From: a virus
IMG/VR virus record: IMGVR_UViG_3300046011_005901
Location: 1-23,458 of that record
Direction: 5' to 3' (one strand)
Length of the DNA: 23,458 nt
In this document: in pieces, positions 1 to 6,547 of the stretch
Numbering within the stretch: the stretch's first letter is position 1
How the letters are laid out: each line of letters opens with the position of its first letter
Translations under genes and position numbers: made by a program
Notes under the pieces: generated by a model
What the model saw: the letters and a program-made list of their open reading frames with translations, nothing else
Database searches by the model: none
What the model was told of the DNA's origin: nothing

Positions 1-63
1 TCTGAGCTAAGTGTTTTGGAAATGCCTTGGAAAATAGGAATTTGAAATTTCTTGAAAATTACG

Positions 64-92
64 TTTACACATTGTTCTATCACATTTATGCT
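64..92 (+). promoter_or_regulatory. Putative sigma-70 promoter with flanking inverted repeat
   Basis: TTTACA (64-69) and TATGCT (87-92) are separated by 17 bases and lie about 65 bases upstream of the first gene of the small operon. The -35 box overlaps GTTTACACA (63-71), which recurs inverted as TGTGTAAAC (122-130). Such a 9-base pair of arms around a promoter could be a repressor site. The promoter match is moderate and no start site is known. Confidence 0.4.
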
Positions 93-157
93 GCAAGTAT
101 GCGATATTTATGTAAGAATGGTGTGTAAACACAACCAAATGTTAGGAGGAATCGTTC

Positions 158-352
158 ATGAATGAACAAAAGTTGTATTACAATGACAGAGAAATTATTC
201 GTGTACTTAATACAGGATATTATTGCAGAGGCTGTGTAGGAAATAGTATTAGGTGTAAGTTAGGTGTTAGCAATGGTTATCCTGATGATTTGTATTATTG
301 CACAGATAGTGATAACGATTATATATTTAAATTTAAGGAGGAAGCAGAATGA
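158..352 (+). CDS. Small cysteine-containing phage protein, unknown function
   Basis: This 64-residue protein is not recognised. The ATG is preceded by a strong TTAGGAGGA site (about 143-151), which fixes the start. It carries four cysteines (C23, C26, C33, C48), the first two as CRGC, so a small metal-binding fold is possible but unproven. Tyrosine is frequent and the C-terminus is acidic. It is the first gene of a three-gene rightward operon. Its stop overlaps the start of the next gene by four bases (ATGA), which implies translational coupling. Confidence 0.75.
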   Translation: MNEQKLYYNDREIIRVLNTGYYCRGCVGNSIRCKLGVSNGYPDDLYYCTDSDNDYIFKFKEEAE

Positions 353-588
353 AAATTGTTCAACAAGGAAATGAGAAGCCTAAGTATTTGCCTATCACAA
401 TTACTCTTGAGACAGCTCAAGAATTTATAGAGGTTTTACACGCCTTCAATGTCGTAGTAGACTCTCAAATACTTCAGTCCATGAAGCGATATGGAGACCA
501 CAGTCAAGCAGAGACTTATTGCGGTGTTGTCGGTATTTTACATGAAAAGATGAGTGAGATGAAACAACAAGTAAAGGAGACACTATGA
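349..588 (+). CDS. Small phage protein, unknown function
   Basis: A 79-residue soluble protein with no recognisable domain. The start is set by AAGGAGG just upstream and by a four-base ATGA overlap with the preceding gene. The N-terminal third (KYLPITITLETAQEFIEVLH) looks like a beta strand followed by a helix. A loosely similar pattern (PVTLVIDSEDDLELIVESL) begins the next gene, so the two may be distant relatives. The C-terminus is a charged helix. There is no signal peptide or membrane segment. Its role is unknown; its position in a short operon of tiny genes is typical of phage accessory functions. Confidence 0.75.
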   Translation: MKIVQQGNEKPKYLPITITLETAQEFIEVLHAFNVVVDSQILQSMKRYGDHSQAETYCGVVGILHEKMSEMKQQVKETL

Positions 589-812
589 GCATTACCATCA
601 CACAAGAAAAATATCAGTTTAAGCCTGTCACACTAGTGATTGACAGTGAGGATGATTTAGAGTTGATTGTAGAATCTTTGAGGCTTGTTAAGTTTACAGC
701 ACATGCTCTGACAATTCCATACTTCGATCAAAGTGGTGTTGAAGGCACAGCTCGTAGAGCAGAAGTGGAAAGGATTGTGCGTAGGCTGGAACAATGTGGT
801 AATTTAGAATAA
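585..812 (+). CDS. Small phage protein, unknown function
   Basis: A 75-residue protein, the last gene of the first operon. AAAGGAG precedes the ATG, and the start overlaps the previous stop by four bases. Near the N-terminus a strand-plus-acidic-helix pattern (VTLVIDSEDDLELIVESL) resembles the start of the preceding gene, suggesting an old duplication, though similarity is weak. The C-terminus is rich in arginine and glutamate. A terminator follows 18 bases after the stop. I do not recognise the family. Confidence 0.75.
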   Translation: MSITITQEKYQFKPVTLVIDSEDDLELIVESLRLVKFTAHALTIPYFDQSGVEGTARRAEVERIVRRLEQCGNLE

Positions 813-830
813 TTCCGCTGTCGTGTAATT

Positions 831-862
831 GCCCTGTCTCCGAAAGGAGCAGGGCTTTATTG
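831..862 (+). terminator. Rho-independent terminator of the first operon
   Basis: GCCCTG pairs with CAGGGC, and inside it CTCC pairs with GGAG around a GAAA tetraloop; a T-rich tail follows. It lies 18 bases after the stop of the third gene. Confidence 0.85.
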
Positions 863-1480
863 TATGTGCCACGTAAGGCTCGGAAATATGTGGCAGGATA
901 AAATTAAAAATAAATTTATAAAATTCTAAAAATTTTAACCGCAACCTTTGCAGTTATGTAATCATTCTCCCTCCCCATGAATTCCTCGTTTTCTGCGCCA
1001 ATCTTGCTGAAATGTCATGTTTCTTGTGTGAAACTTTCTGATTTGCAACATTTCCTGGCTGTAATGTTTCTTGCAAGGAATTATGCTAGGCTTACGCTGG
1101 CAAGCTAGGCAAGCTCAAAGGACGTTACAGAATACCGTTATAGCTTGGTTTAAACCGCTCAGAATCAATTTAAATAGCTTGGTTGGATACTACCTAGCCA
1201 AGACAGAGAAAACGTCTCAAAGCGTCTCAAAACACGTATTATAACATAACGCGCAAGAGCGGATTAATAGCGCTATTCACAAGGAAGGCGAAACGAGGCA
1301 CTATCTAGAATCTGAGTAAGACGACAAGATAGTGAATGCAATCAAGAAACCGATTGCGAAGTGAGACAAGCGATAATGTAAAGCATCTAAAATCATTTTG
1401 CAAGCTTTCTTTAAATTATTTGCTGTCCAATGCCTGAATATATAAGCGAAAATTATTTTGAAGTGATTTGGATAAAGTTG
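863..1480. other. Non-coding repeat-rich region
   Basis: No gene with a credible ribosome site was found on either strand. It contains an AT-rich start (about 898-940) and several short direct repeats: GCTAGGC at 1085 and 1104, ATAGCTTGGTT at 1140 and 1174, and a tandem 10-base unit CGTCTCAAA at 1213 and 1223. CACTATCT (near 1300) recurs inverted as AGATAGTG about 20 bases later. TTATAACATA (1239-1248) matches the arms of the inverted repeat before the portal gene. The role is unknown; an origin, a recombination site or a small RNA are all possible. Confidence 0.5.
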
Positions 1481-1510
1481 TTGACAGAGTTTTTAAAAGT
1501 ATGTCATAGT
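1481..1510 (+). promoter_or_regulatory. Putative sigma-70 promoter for the 1700-4278 gene block
   Basis: A perfect TTGACA (1481-1486) is followed after 18 bases by CATAGT (1505-1510). Transcription would start near 1517, leaving a leader of about 180 bases before the first small gene. Confidence 0.5.
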
Positions 1511-1572
1511 TCAGTCATTCGCTGAGCAACGCGAAAAACTCGCAACAAAACAACGTAGCGAGGCAAGCAAAG

Positions 1573-1643
1573 CTAGTTAACGATACTAGAGAATAAAATC
1601 AGATAGTAGTAGAATTTCGCCTAGTGGCTCATTCTACGAAATT
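1573..1643 (+). other. Leader hairpins upstream of the small-gene block
   Basis: CTAGT (1573-1577) pairs with ACTAG (1585-1589), and AATTTCG (1613-1619) pairs with CGAAATT (1637-1643). Both lie in the predicted untranslated leader between the promoter at 1481 and the ATG at 1700. They could regulate the operon, but no known riboswitch class is recognised. Confidence 0.3.
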
Positions 1644-1699
1644 AAAGGTTTTCAAGCTTGCAAATAACTTATTTTATCAATCAATTTTAAAGGTTTATC

Positions 1700-1798
1700 A
1701 TGCGCGATTTTACTTACAGAGAAGCAATTTTAGTTTTAATCGTAGTATTCTTTATTGTTCTACCTATTTTGAACCACATTGAAAAGGTTTTACCATGA
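1700..1798 (+). CDS. Tiny single-span membrane protein (32 aa)
   Basis: A 32-residue ORF with AAAGG seven bases before the ATG. After a short charged N-terminus (MRDFTYREA) it has one strongly hydrophobic segment (residues 10-23, ILVLIVVFFIVLPI), then a short charged tail. The expected product is a single-pass inner-membrane peptide. The stop overlaps the next ATG by four bases (ATGA), which supports it as a real gene. Function is unknown; tiny membrane proteins of this kind occur in phages as holin-like, superinfection or host-modulating factors, but nothing here selects among these. Confidence 0.6.
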   Translation: MRDFTYREAILVLIVVFFIVLPILNHIEKVLP

Positions 1799-1992
1799 AT
1801 TTTATCGAATTTAAAACCAATGACCACGCATTACGCAAGATTACAGAAAGACACTCCTTAGAATTTTCTTGCCATCTTGGCGACAAAGGCTTATGGTGTA
1901 ATGTACATAACATGGCGGTCTTGATGTTGGTGTATGATGGTAATTCCTACCGAGCATTTTATGATGCAGATTATTTTACTAAAGGCATTTAA
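1795..1992 (+). CDS. Small protein, unknown function
   Basis: A 65-residue soluble protein of unrecognised family. The ATG has AAAAGG upstream and overlaps the stop of the tiny membrane protein by four bases. It contains two cysteines (C26, C35) and several histidines and aromatic residues (GLWCNVHNMAVLMLVYDG). It lies in a run of closely packed rightward genes, and its 3' end carries the AAAGG ribosome site of the next gene. Confidence 0.65.
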   Translation: MNFIEFKTNDHALRKITERHSLEFSCHLGDKGLWCNVHNMAVLMLVYDGNSYRAFYDADYFTKGI

Positions 1993-1993
1993 G

Positions 1994-2326
1994 ATGAAAA
2001 CCAATATTCAAGCAATTTCCCAACAGTGGGAAAACATGTTGCCAGGCAATACAATTCCTTGTTTTGAATTAGAATTAAAGGACGGTGAATTTCTTCTAGT
2101 CGATTTGGAATTGTTTGCAGACTTAGAAGAAATTCGTTTTAGTTTCGATAGTATGAATTTAAAAACGTGGTTTTCTGGTAATATCAAGGAAATCCACGAT
2201 TGTAAATTTGCTTTGCCTATCACAGAATTCGATGATAATCTTGATGAATTATTGCAAGTGATTTATCAAGAAATTAGCGAAGGTTTTATTCTTCCTAATG
2301 ATTTGTTCCCACGAGAAGAAAATTAA
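1994..2326 (+). CDS. Small acidic protein, unknown function
   Basis: A 110-residue acidic protein. I chose the ATG at 1994, one base after the previous stop, because AAAGG lies eight bases upstream. A longer frame from 1934 would overlap the preceding gene heavily and has no ribosome site. The middle (FELELKDGEFLLVDLELFADLEEIRFSFD) alternates hydrophobic and acidic residues as in a beta sheet. No signal peptide or membrane segment is present. Many phages carry small acidic proteins that act as DNA mimics or host inhibitors, but there is no specific match here. Confidence 0.65.
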   Translation: MKTNIQAISQQWENMLPGNTIPCFELELKDGEFLLVDLELFADLEEIRFSFDSMNLKTWFSGNIKEIHDCKFALPITEFDDNLDELLQVIYQEISEGFILPNDLFPREEN

Positions 2327-2353
2327 TTTTAACTAGACGAAAGAAAACCTATC

Positions 2354-2929
2354 ATGAAAACAACTATTCAAAACATTTACACTGCTTGCAACTTAGATTT
2401 ATCTACAATCAATAGTGAAGCAATTGATATTCTCGTTGAAATTATAGAAGCAAACCATTCTTTATCTGAGCCAGAATCATTTGAATTTAATGAAAACGAA
2501 CCAATTGAGAACGACTACTCTGATATTGACGACTACAAAAATCAATATGAATTTTGGGAAAATAGCTACAATGATGCTTTGCAAGAATACCAAGAAGAAA
2601 TGCAAAGCGAGTATAGCGAATTGATTGATGCATTAAACGAGTTAAACGATAAAATTAGATCAGGTGATTTTTATTTTGAATATGACGGCAACGAGTATCG
2701 CATTATTGCTGAATCTGGTATCTGGGATATCTACGTAGAGGCGATAAAAAATATAGTAACCGACTGCTATGATTTAAAGCTTGAAAATATCCCTGATTTT
2801 GTAGCTTGGGAAATTGACTGGGAACAAACGGCTGAAAATGCTTATGTAGATGGGTATGGACATACATTTAGCGGCTACGATGGATCAGAGTTGGAAACAA
2901 AAAATTATTACATTTTCCGCACTAACTAA
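2354..2929 (+). CDS. Acidic protein with C-terminal GYGHTFSGYDGSE motif, unknown function
   Basis: The largest product of this block (191 residues) and strongly acidic, mainly between residues 30 and 95, where charged residues suggest helix or coiled coil. The C-terminus (WEIDWEQTAENAYVDGYGHT, then FSGYDGSE and YYIFRTN) resembles conserved tails I recall from uncharacterised phage and plasmid proteins, some linked with antirestriction; this is memory, not a search result. The ribosome site is weak (GAAAG further upstream than usual). The acidity would fit a DNA mimic, but this is only an inference. Confidence 0.65.
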   Translation: MKTTIQNIYTACNLDLSTINSEAIDILVEIIEANHSLSEPESFEFNENEPIENDYSDIDDYKNQYEFWENSYNDALQEYQEEMQSEYSELIDALNELNDKIRSGDFYFEYDGNEYRIIAESGIWDIYVEAIKNIVTDCYDLKLENIPDFVAWEIDWEQTAENAYVDGYGHTFSGYDGSELETKNYYIFRTN

Positions 2930-2939
2930 GGCTAAGACA

Positions 2940-3092
2940 ATGATACAATTTACTATCCAATATAGCCCGTCAAGTATTGCAAAGTGGCAAGCTGTGGATA
3001 GCTCAGGCAAAGTATGGAAAAGTCACGTATACAAGCGCGGTATTATTGACTGGATCAATGGGTTTCACGGCACGCAAGTAAAGTCAAATTAA
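2940..3092 (+). CDS. Small protein, unknown function
   Basis: A 50-residue ORF. I chose the ATG at 2940 because AAGG lies eight bases upstream and it begins just after the previous stop; a longer frame from 2850 would run inside the preceding gene. The sequence (IQYSPSSIAKWQAVDSSGKV, ending in IIDWINGFHG) looks like a small soluble beta-rich domain. No family is recognised. Confidence 0.5.
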   Translation: MIQFTIQYSPSSIAKWQAVDSSGKVWKSHVYKRGIIDWINGFHGTQVKSN

Positions 3093-3111
3093 TTTTTAAG
3101 CGAGAATAAAA

Positions 3112-3471
3112 ATGTTAATAGCAAAACTACAATTAGTGTCGTCTGAGTTAGATCACTGGGAAAACGGCTGTACAGGTGAACATTCGGTTAATTTCTGGGA
3201 TTTAGAATTCAAAGCGGAAAATGAGCAACAATTGATTGATAAAATCACTTCTTATTTTGGCGTAACAGTGGATTATTTACAGTTTAACGCATGCGAGGAA
3301 ATAGGAAGGTTAGACGTGCAATTACAGACATTGAGCATGTTTGATGAATTCCAATTGACTAAATCAGAATTGGAAGAGTTCAAGGTCGGCAGTATTAAAG
3401 CTTATTTGACCACTTTTAGTTTTCAAGTGTACGAGCAACTCCCGTTTAATCTCGCAACAAAGGACAGCTAA
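3112..3471 (+). CDS. Small protein, unknown function
   Basis: A 119-residue, mildly acidic soluble protein. The ribosome site is weak (AGCGAGAA). The segment KAENEQQLIDKITSYFGVTV looks like a helix leading into a strand. No catalytic or metal-binding pattern is seen. It is flanked closely on both sides by other small rightward genes and its stop lies one base before the next ATG. Confidence 0.6.
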   Translation: MLIAKLQLVSSELDHWENGCTGEHSVNFWDLEFKAENEQQLIDKITSYFGVTVDYLQFNACEEIGRLDVQLQTLSMFDEFQLTKSELEEFKVGSIKAYLTTFSFQVYEQLPFNLATKDS

Positions 3472-3472
3472 C

Positions 3473-3622
3473 ATGCAAAGCAATTTCCAACACGTAAAAA
3501 CAATGCGCAAGCCTAAGCAAGAAACCACGTTAAAACACGTCAAAACAACTCACAAGGGGAAAACATGGCAACGTGGCACGGATAAACGTGAGATGTATAA
3601 TTATGCTTTTGAGGCGCGTTAA
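3473..3622 (+). CDS. Small basic protein, unknown function
   Basis: A 49-residue ORF, strongly basic and rich in lysine, arginine, threonine and histidine (for example KTMRKPKQETTLKHVKTTHK). The ATG is preceded by AGGA eight bases upstream and starts one base after the previous stop. The composition suggests binding to nucleic acid, but there is no recognisable domain. A longer frame that begins inside it (3573) is rejected in favour of a later ATG at 3654. Confidence 0.5.
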   Translation: MQSNFQHVKTMRKPKQETTLKHVKTTHKGKTWQRGTDKREMYNYAFEAR

Positions 3623-3653
3623 ATCATTCTTTAATCACATATTGAAAACTACT

Positions 3654-3929
3654 ATGAAAAATAAATTCTATACATCACGCGGCTGGCTTACAAAATACTC
3701 ACTGGCATGCGGTTATCTTGAAACGTCAAAAGACTATAAACACAATTTTGTAAATGACCTGCCGTATTTAACGCTTGAAAAGGACGGTATTTATCACGTT
3801 AAAGGAAGACCGTATCAAGATCAAACTTTGCGAGTATGGACTAGCTTTGATACATACGAAAACGCAAAAGCTCATTTTCTGCACGTTCTTAAAAACAACG
3901 GATTGAAACGACATATAAACAAAGCTTGA
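3654..3929 (+). CDS. Small protein, unknown function
   Basis: A 91-residue protein from the ATG at 3654 (MKNKFYTSRGWLTKYSLACG). I chose this over an upstream start at 3573 because the upstream part overlaps the basic-protein gene and lacks a ribosome site; the site for this ATG is itself weak. The N-terminal RGWLTKYSLACGYLE pattern and a C-terminal aromatic repeat-like stretch (RVWTSFDTYENAKAHF) look conserved in style, but I cannot name the family. Confidence 0.6.
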   Translation: MKNKFYTSRGWLTKYSLACGYLETSKDYKHNFVNDLPYLTLEKDGIYHVKGRPYQDQTLRVWTSFDTYENAKAHFLHVLKNNGLKRHINKA

Positions 3930-3973
3930 AATGTATTGACACATTCTTTTAATTCATGAGACTATTTGTCTGT

Positions 3974-3985
3974 CGCAAATTTGCG
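3974..3985. promoter_or_regulatory. 12-base perfect palindrome, possible operator
   Basis: CGCAAATTTGCG is a perfect 12-base palindrome directly followed by CATAAT (3986-3991), a possible -10 box. TTGACA occurs about 45 bases upstream but at the wrong distance. It lies in the 91-base gap before the next gene. An operator is plausible but unproven. Confidence 0.3.
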
Positions 3986-4020
3986 CATAATTAAATAGGA
4001 CAGTGAAAGCTGAAAACATC

Positions 4021-4278
4021 ATGACACAATTTAATCAAGTATTGCAACAACAATTTAACCATGCTCGAAAGTCAATTCGATGGGTGGACTACTGTACAGC
4101 ATACGACACTATCGAAATAGTCGATCATGCTGGCAATGATTTGTTTTTACAGGGTGATGAGGCTCAAACTTTGTTAGATCAAGCTAGGGACATGGCAAAA
4201 AATCGCTTTACAGATGAGACATTCGAGAATTGCCTTATTTTGTGTTTATATTCTTATGTTGACATGTTAGGGAATTAA
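4021..4278 (+). CDS. Small acidic protein, unknown function
   Basis: An 85-residue protein from the ATG at 4021 (MTQFNQVLQQQFNHARKSIR). A GTG at 4003 is in frame but lies only two bases after its AGGA, so I prefer the ATG, although its own ribosome site is weak. The product is acidic in its second half (IEIVDHAGNDLFLQGDEAQT). It is the last gene of the weak-ribosome-site block. Confidence 0.55.
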   Translation: MTQFNQVLQQQFNHARKSIRWVDYCTAYDTIEIVDHAGNDLFLQGDEAQTLLDQARDMAKNRFTDETFENCLILCLYSYVDMLGN

Positions 4279-4282
4279 TTCT

Positions 4283-4387
4283 ATGAAAATCACAAAACAA
4301 GAATTTTACAATAATGGTGGGTTTAGTAATCCTAATCAATATCGTAAAATGATTTAAGGGCGTTGGTGTTATTATTCTAAGGGGTGA
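4283..4387 (+). pseudogene. Short ORF with in-frame stop (24 aa + 9 aa)
   Basis: The frame from ATG 4283 encodes 24 residues (MKITKQEFYNNGGFSNPNQY, then RKMI) and meets TAA at 4355-4357. The same frame continues as GRWCYYSKG to TGA at 4385-4387. Small phage proteins I recall have this overall pattern (EFY..GGF.N...YRK followed by G.W.YY), so the intact product would be about 33 residues. Either a point mutation has truncated it or the stop is read through. AGGGA lies upstream. The family match is from memory only. Confidence 0.4.
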
Positions 4388-4390
4388 ATT

Positions 4391-4450
4391 ATGTTTGAAT
4401 CTGATATGCTTGACAATATTGCAGCTATGAAGGGGAATAAGAATGTTTAA
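4391..4450 (+). CDS. Possible 19-aa peptide
   Basis: A 19-residue ORF (MFESDMLDNIAAMKGNKNV) with a strong AAGGGG six bases before its ATG. It ends inside the start of the next gene (8-base overlap) and could act mainly as a coupling leader for it. There is no composition or homology support, so it is tentative. Confidence 0.35.
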   Translation: MFESDMLDNIAAMKGNKNV

Positions 4451-4634
4451 ATATTACCAATCAACAGTTAATAGACATCAAATTATTGGTGTTTTGTGCA
4501 ATGGTAATAAGCACAATGTTAATATGTCTGATTTTAAGCCTATCAAGGCAACGAAAGACATCATACAACGTCGAAAGCTTGGTTTTATCTTGTGCTATGC
4601 TTTCTTAAATGATGGTAGTTATAAAGGGGTTTGA
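4443..4634 (+). CDS. Small basic protein, unknown function
   Basis: A 63-residue basic protein with a strong AAGGGG site before the ATG. Basic residues cluster at residues 36-45 (KATKDIIQRRK), followed by a hydrophobic stretch (LGFILCYAFLN) too short and polar to be a sure membrane segment. No family is recognised. Confidence 0.6.
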   Translation: MFKYYQSTVNRHQIIGVLCNGNKHNVNMSDFKPIKATKDIIQRRKLGFILCYAFLNDGSYKGV

Positions 4635-4703
4635 TTATCCGCCCTAAGTGTATCAGTCATGGATTGCATCGAAAGTATAGAAGTGTAGAAATCAGGAGGG
4701 TAT

Positions 4704-4913
4704 TTGAAACCAATTAAATGCAGTGTAAGAATTAAGAACGACAAGCCTATTCTTTTCTGGTATGAAGTTTATCCAAGCAAAGACGGCGAAGTGTGCCGCT
4801 TAGAGTCCTTCACTTTTGAAGATAGTTTTTCATCGACCACTGTGGAATATATGCGTAGTTTGAGGCAAGCTGATGATGAATTAGTCAATGAAACATTAAA
4901 ACAATTTCGATGA
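4704..4913 (+). CDS. Small protein starting at TTG, unknown function
   Basis: A 69-residue protein read from TTG at 4704. The start is supported by a perfect GGAGG at 4695-4699. An ATG elsewhere in frame would remove most of the N-terminal region. The first 45 residues look like a beta-rich fold (CSVRIKNDKPILFWYEVYPS) and the end is a charged helix. A terminator follows about 75 bases downstream. Function is unknown. Confidence 0.6.
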   Translation: MKPIKCSVRIKNDKPILFWYEVYPSKDGEVCRLESFTFEDSFSSTTVEYMRSLRQADDELVNETLKQFR

Positions 4914-4986
4914 TTGTGAAGAAATATTCATGCAAAGAGTAAAACGACTACATAAACCTAAGTTATAGTATCTTTTCAGACACTCC

Positions 4987-5014
4987 AGCACATTAAATTA
5001 ATAATGTGCTTTTT
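4987..5014 (+). terminator. Rho-independent terminator
   Basis: AGCACATT (4987-4994) pairs perfectly with AATGTGCT (5003-5010), followed by TTTT. It ends transcription of the small genes at 4283-4913. Confidence 0.8.
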
Positions 5015-5042
5015 GTCGTTTATTTTCACAATTTGCTTGCAT

Positions 5043-5064
5043 TTCTTTTTCAGTGGTCTATAAT
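5043..5064 (+). promoter_or_regulatory. Putative promoter of the 5117 gene
   Basis: A perfect TATAAT (5059-5064) lies 52 bases before the ATG and just after a terminator. The -35 region is weak: TTGCAT ends 16 bases upstream of the -10 box. Confidence 0.4.
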
Positions 5065-5116
5065 AACTACATCGGGTAAGCAATTCCGCAAAGCCCACTT
5101 TATATAGGCGGTTATC

Positions 5117-5575
5117 ATGGCACAAGGTACAAAGCAAGCATCGCAAGTTATCTCTAATTCCTCTCTTGGTTTTATCGCTGTACAGAACAAGGTAGGCGCT
5201 TGGTTCTGTCGCTGGGAGTATTCTGATTACTATGGCATCAAGGATACTAAGTGGACAGCCGTTGAATACATCAAAGTATCTAGTGATAACAAGATCACTG
5301 TCAAGCCTATAGGTAAGGATGCATTCTGTCAATGCGTCTTTATTGATAGCACATCAGCCTACCGCTTGCCTACTACGTCAAGCTGTACAGAGATACAGTA
5401 CCCTTGTGATGGTCTTTATATCGTGGATAAGTATAACGACAGCGTAGGCGCTTTTGAGTGTGCTTACCATTGGCTAGGTGGCAAGCTTGTTGCAAGTGGA
5501 GGCAACGCATACGATCAACATGTGTGCTTCAGAGAGATGGCAGAGAGTGATGTTATTAAGTACATAAGCAAGTGA
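5117..5575 (+). CDS. Hypothetical phage protein, own transcription unit
   Basis: A 152-residue soluble protein rich in tyrosine and cysteine (KVGAWFCRWEYSDYYGIKDT near residue 26). It is not recognised. It is framed by its own terminator upstream, a perfect -10 box and a strong terminator downstream, so it is probably a single-gene unit. The ribosome site is only moderate (AGGCGG). Such isolated, strongly bounded genes in phages are often host-interaction factors, but nothing specific supports that here. Confidence 0.75.
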   Translation: MAQGTKQASQVISNSSLGFIAVQNKVGAWFCRWEYSDYYGIKDTKWTAVEYIKVSSDNKITVKPIGKDAFCQCVFIDSTSAYRLPTTSSCTEIQYPCDGLYIVDKYNDSVGAFECAYHWLGGKLVASGGNAYDQHVCFREMAESDVIKYISK

Positions 5576-5597
5576 TAACATCATATTAGTGCTATTT

Positions 5598-5624
5598 AAG
5601 CCGCCTTTGAGCGGCTTTTCTTTT
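5598..5624 (+). terminator. Rho-independent terminator
   Basis: AAGCCGC (5598-5604) pairs with GCGGCTT (5611-5617) around a 6-base loop, followed by a T-rich tail. It ends the unit at 5117-5575. Confidence 0.9.
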
Positions 5625-5625
5625 A

Positions 5626-6436
5626 TGTGCTGTCATATCGTGGTCAAGGTATGTAACACAGACATGGTAGAGTAGGTTATACAGTAGTTTATACAGTGCT
5701 GTATGTTTGTACAGTAGTATTGGAGGTCAATTGTAACCTTTCCAGCTATACGGAGCGATCTATAATCAAATCGAAAGCGTATCATGCACTCTGTCCCTAT
5801 TTAATATAATTAACAATATCATAACACATACACTTATCATCTTGATAAGCTTGCCAAATACATCACAATTACACTCGATTGTTCTATATCTTCGCAGTGT
5901 TTTAGCCAGTCAATCCATCATATCATCACTCAATCATAGCTCACAATACCGATTGCAAGGCATTAGAACCACTGCCAAGCGATTATCTTGTGCTGTCCTA
6001 TATCTTCTTACACCTAGGTTTTTAAACGCCTAGAATCGCTTCTATTAAGGGAACTAAACAGGTGATTGTCTCACTTACAGGGCGACACTGTAGATATTTG
6101 TGTTCCACGGTATGTTCCACGGACGAGGCATCTACCCCTGTTAAACAACGATTGTGCCACCCACCATTTTCGAGTATCAATTGATAAAATTCACAAGATA
6201 TATTTTCAGAAACTGACAAATAATCTGACGATAAAGAGGTCACTCCTGAAAATTTTTTATTTGAAATTTGACGTTCAAAACGCTCTTTGCAGATATTTTC
6301 CTGTATAAAATTACAACAAGTGTGTCTTAAAACAACACATAAAATTAAATTTTTAAATTTTATCGTTTAAGGAACTTTATCGGTGAATTTGAATATAGAT
6401 ATTGCATCCTTTTAATATCGAATAAGGAAGCAACAA
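5626..6436. other. Non-coding region between converging transcripts
   Basis: About 810 bases without a convincing gene; the open frames here lack ribosome sites. It holds iteron-like ACAGT repeats (5677-5718), a hairpin CTTATCATCTTGATAAG (near 5836-5852), AAGCGATT (5977-5984) pairing with AATCGCTT (6034-6041) around a nested CTAGG/CCTAG stem, a repeated TTCCACGG (near 6103 and 6116), the palindrome TATCAATTGATA (6175-6186) and a very AT-rich imperfect palindrome near 6341-6365. The mix of repeats, palindromes and an AT-rich block resembles a replication origin, but this is inference. Confidence 0.4.
5677..5718. repeat. Iteron-like ACAGT repeats
   Basis: Three direct copies of (T)TATACAGT or TTGTACAGT begin at about 5677, 5689 and 5708. 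The first and third continue with AG, and an inverted CTGTAT sits at 5699-5704. Irregular spacing makes this weaker than a typical iteron array; protein binding is possible. Confidence 0.4.
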
Positions 6437-6517
6437 ATGATAGGATTTAGATGTGAAAAAGCTCTCGAAACAATAGACTGGCACTCAACTACCAGAATAC
6501 TATTTGAGAGCTTTTAG
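6437..6517 (+). CDS. Possible 26-aa peptide overlapping a terminator hairpin
   Basis: A 26-residue ORF (MIGFRCEKALETIDWHSTTR, then ILFESF) with AAGGA eight bases before the ATG. Its codons form the stem of the hairpin that should terminate the leftward operon. A weak promoter-like pair lies upstream. It may be chance, or a peptide gene that shares DNA with a terminator. Confidence 0.25.
   Translation: MIGFRCEKALETIDWHSTTRILFESF
6457..6515 (-). terminator. Terminator of the leftward antirepressor operon
   Basis: AAAAGCTCTC (6457-6466) pairs perfectly with GAGAGCTTTT (6506-6515). A smaller CTGG/CCAG stem lies within the loop. Read leftward, the stem ends in a run of T. It lies about 33 bases after the last leftward gene. 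The A and T runs on both sides could allow it to act in both directions. Confidence 0.7.
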
Positions 6518-6547
6518 TGGTGATTTTGTAAGGAGTAGTTGATTACA

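Noticed and set aside
977-1108. 43-codon rightward frame from ATG 977
   Set aside because: Preceded by pyrimidines, not a ribosome site, and no conserved pattern is seen.
863-1480. Possible CRISPR array from the short repeats
   Set aside because: Repeats are only 7-11 bases, in pairs with uneven spacing; no array pattern.
4976-5332. 118-codon leftward frame
   Set aside because: Opposite to a well-supported gene and spans a terminator and promoter; no ribosome site.
6022-6243. 73-codon leftward frame in the non-coding region
   Set aside because: It starts at a GTG that overlaps its own GGAG, with no proper spacing, and covers the compound hairpin; no domain is seen.
6066-6308. 80-codon rightward frame in the same region
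   Set aside because: No ribosome site, and unusual composition; it overlaps palindromes and repeats.
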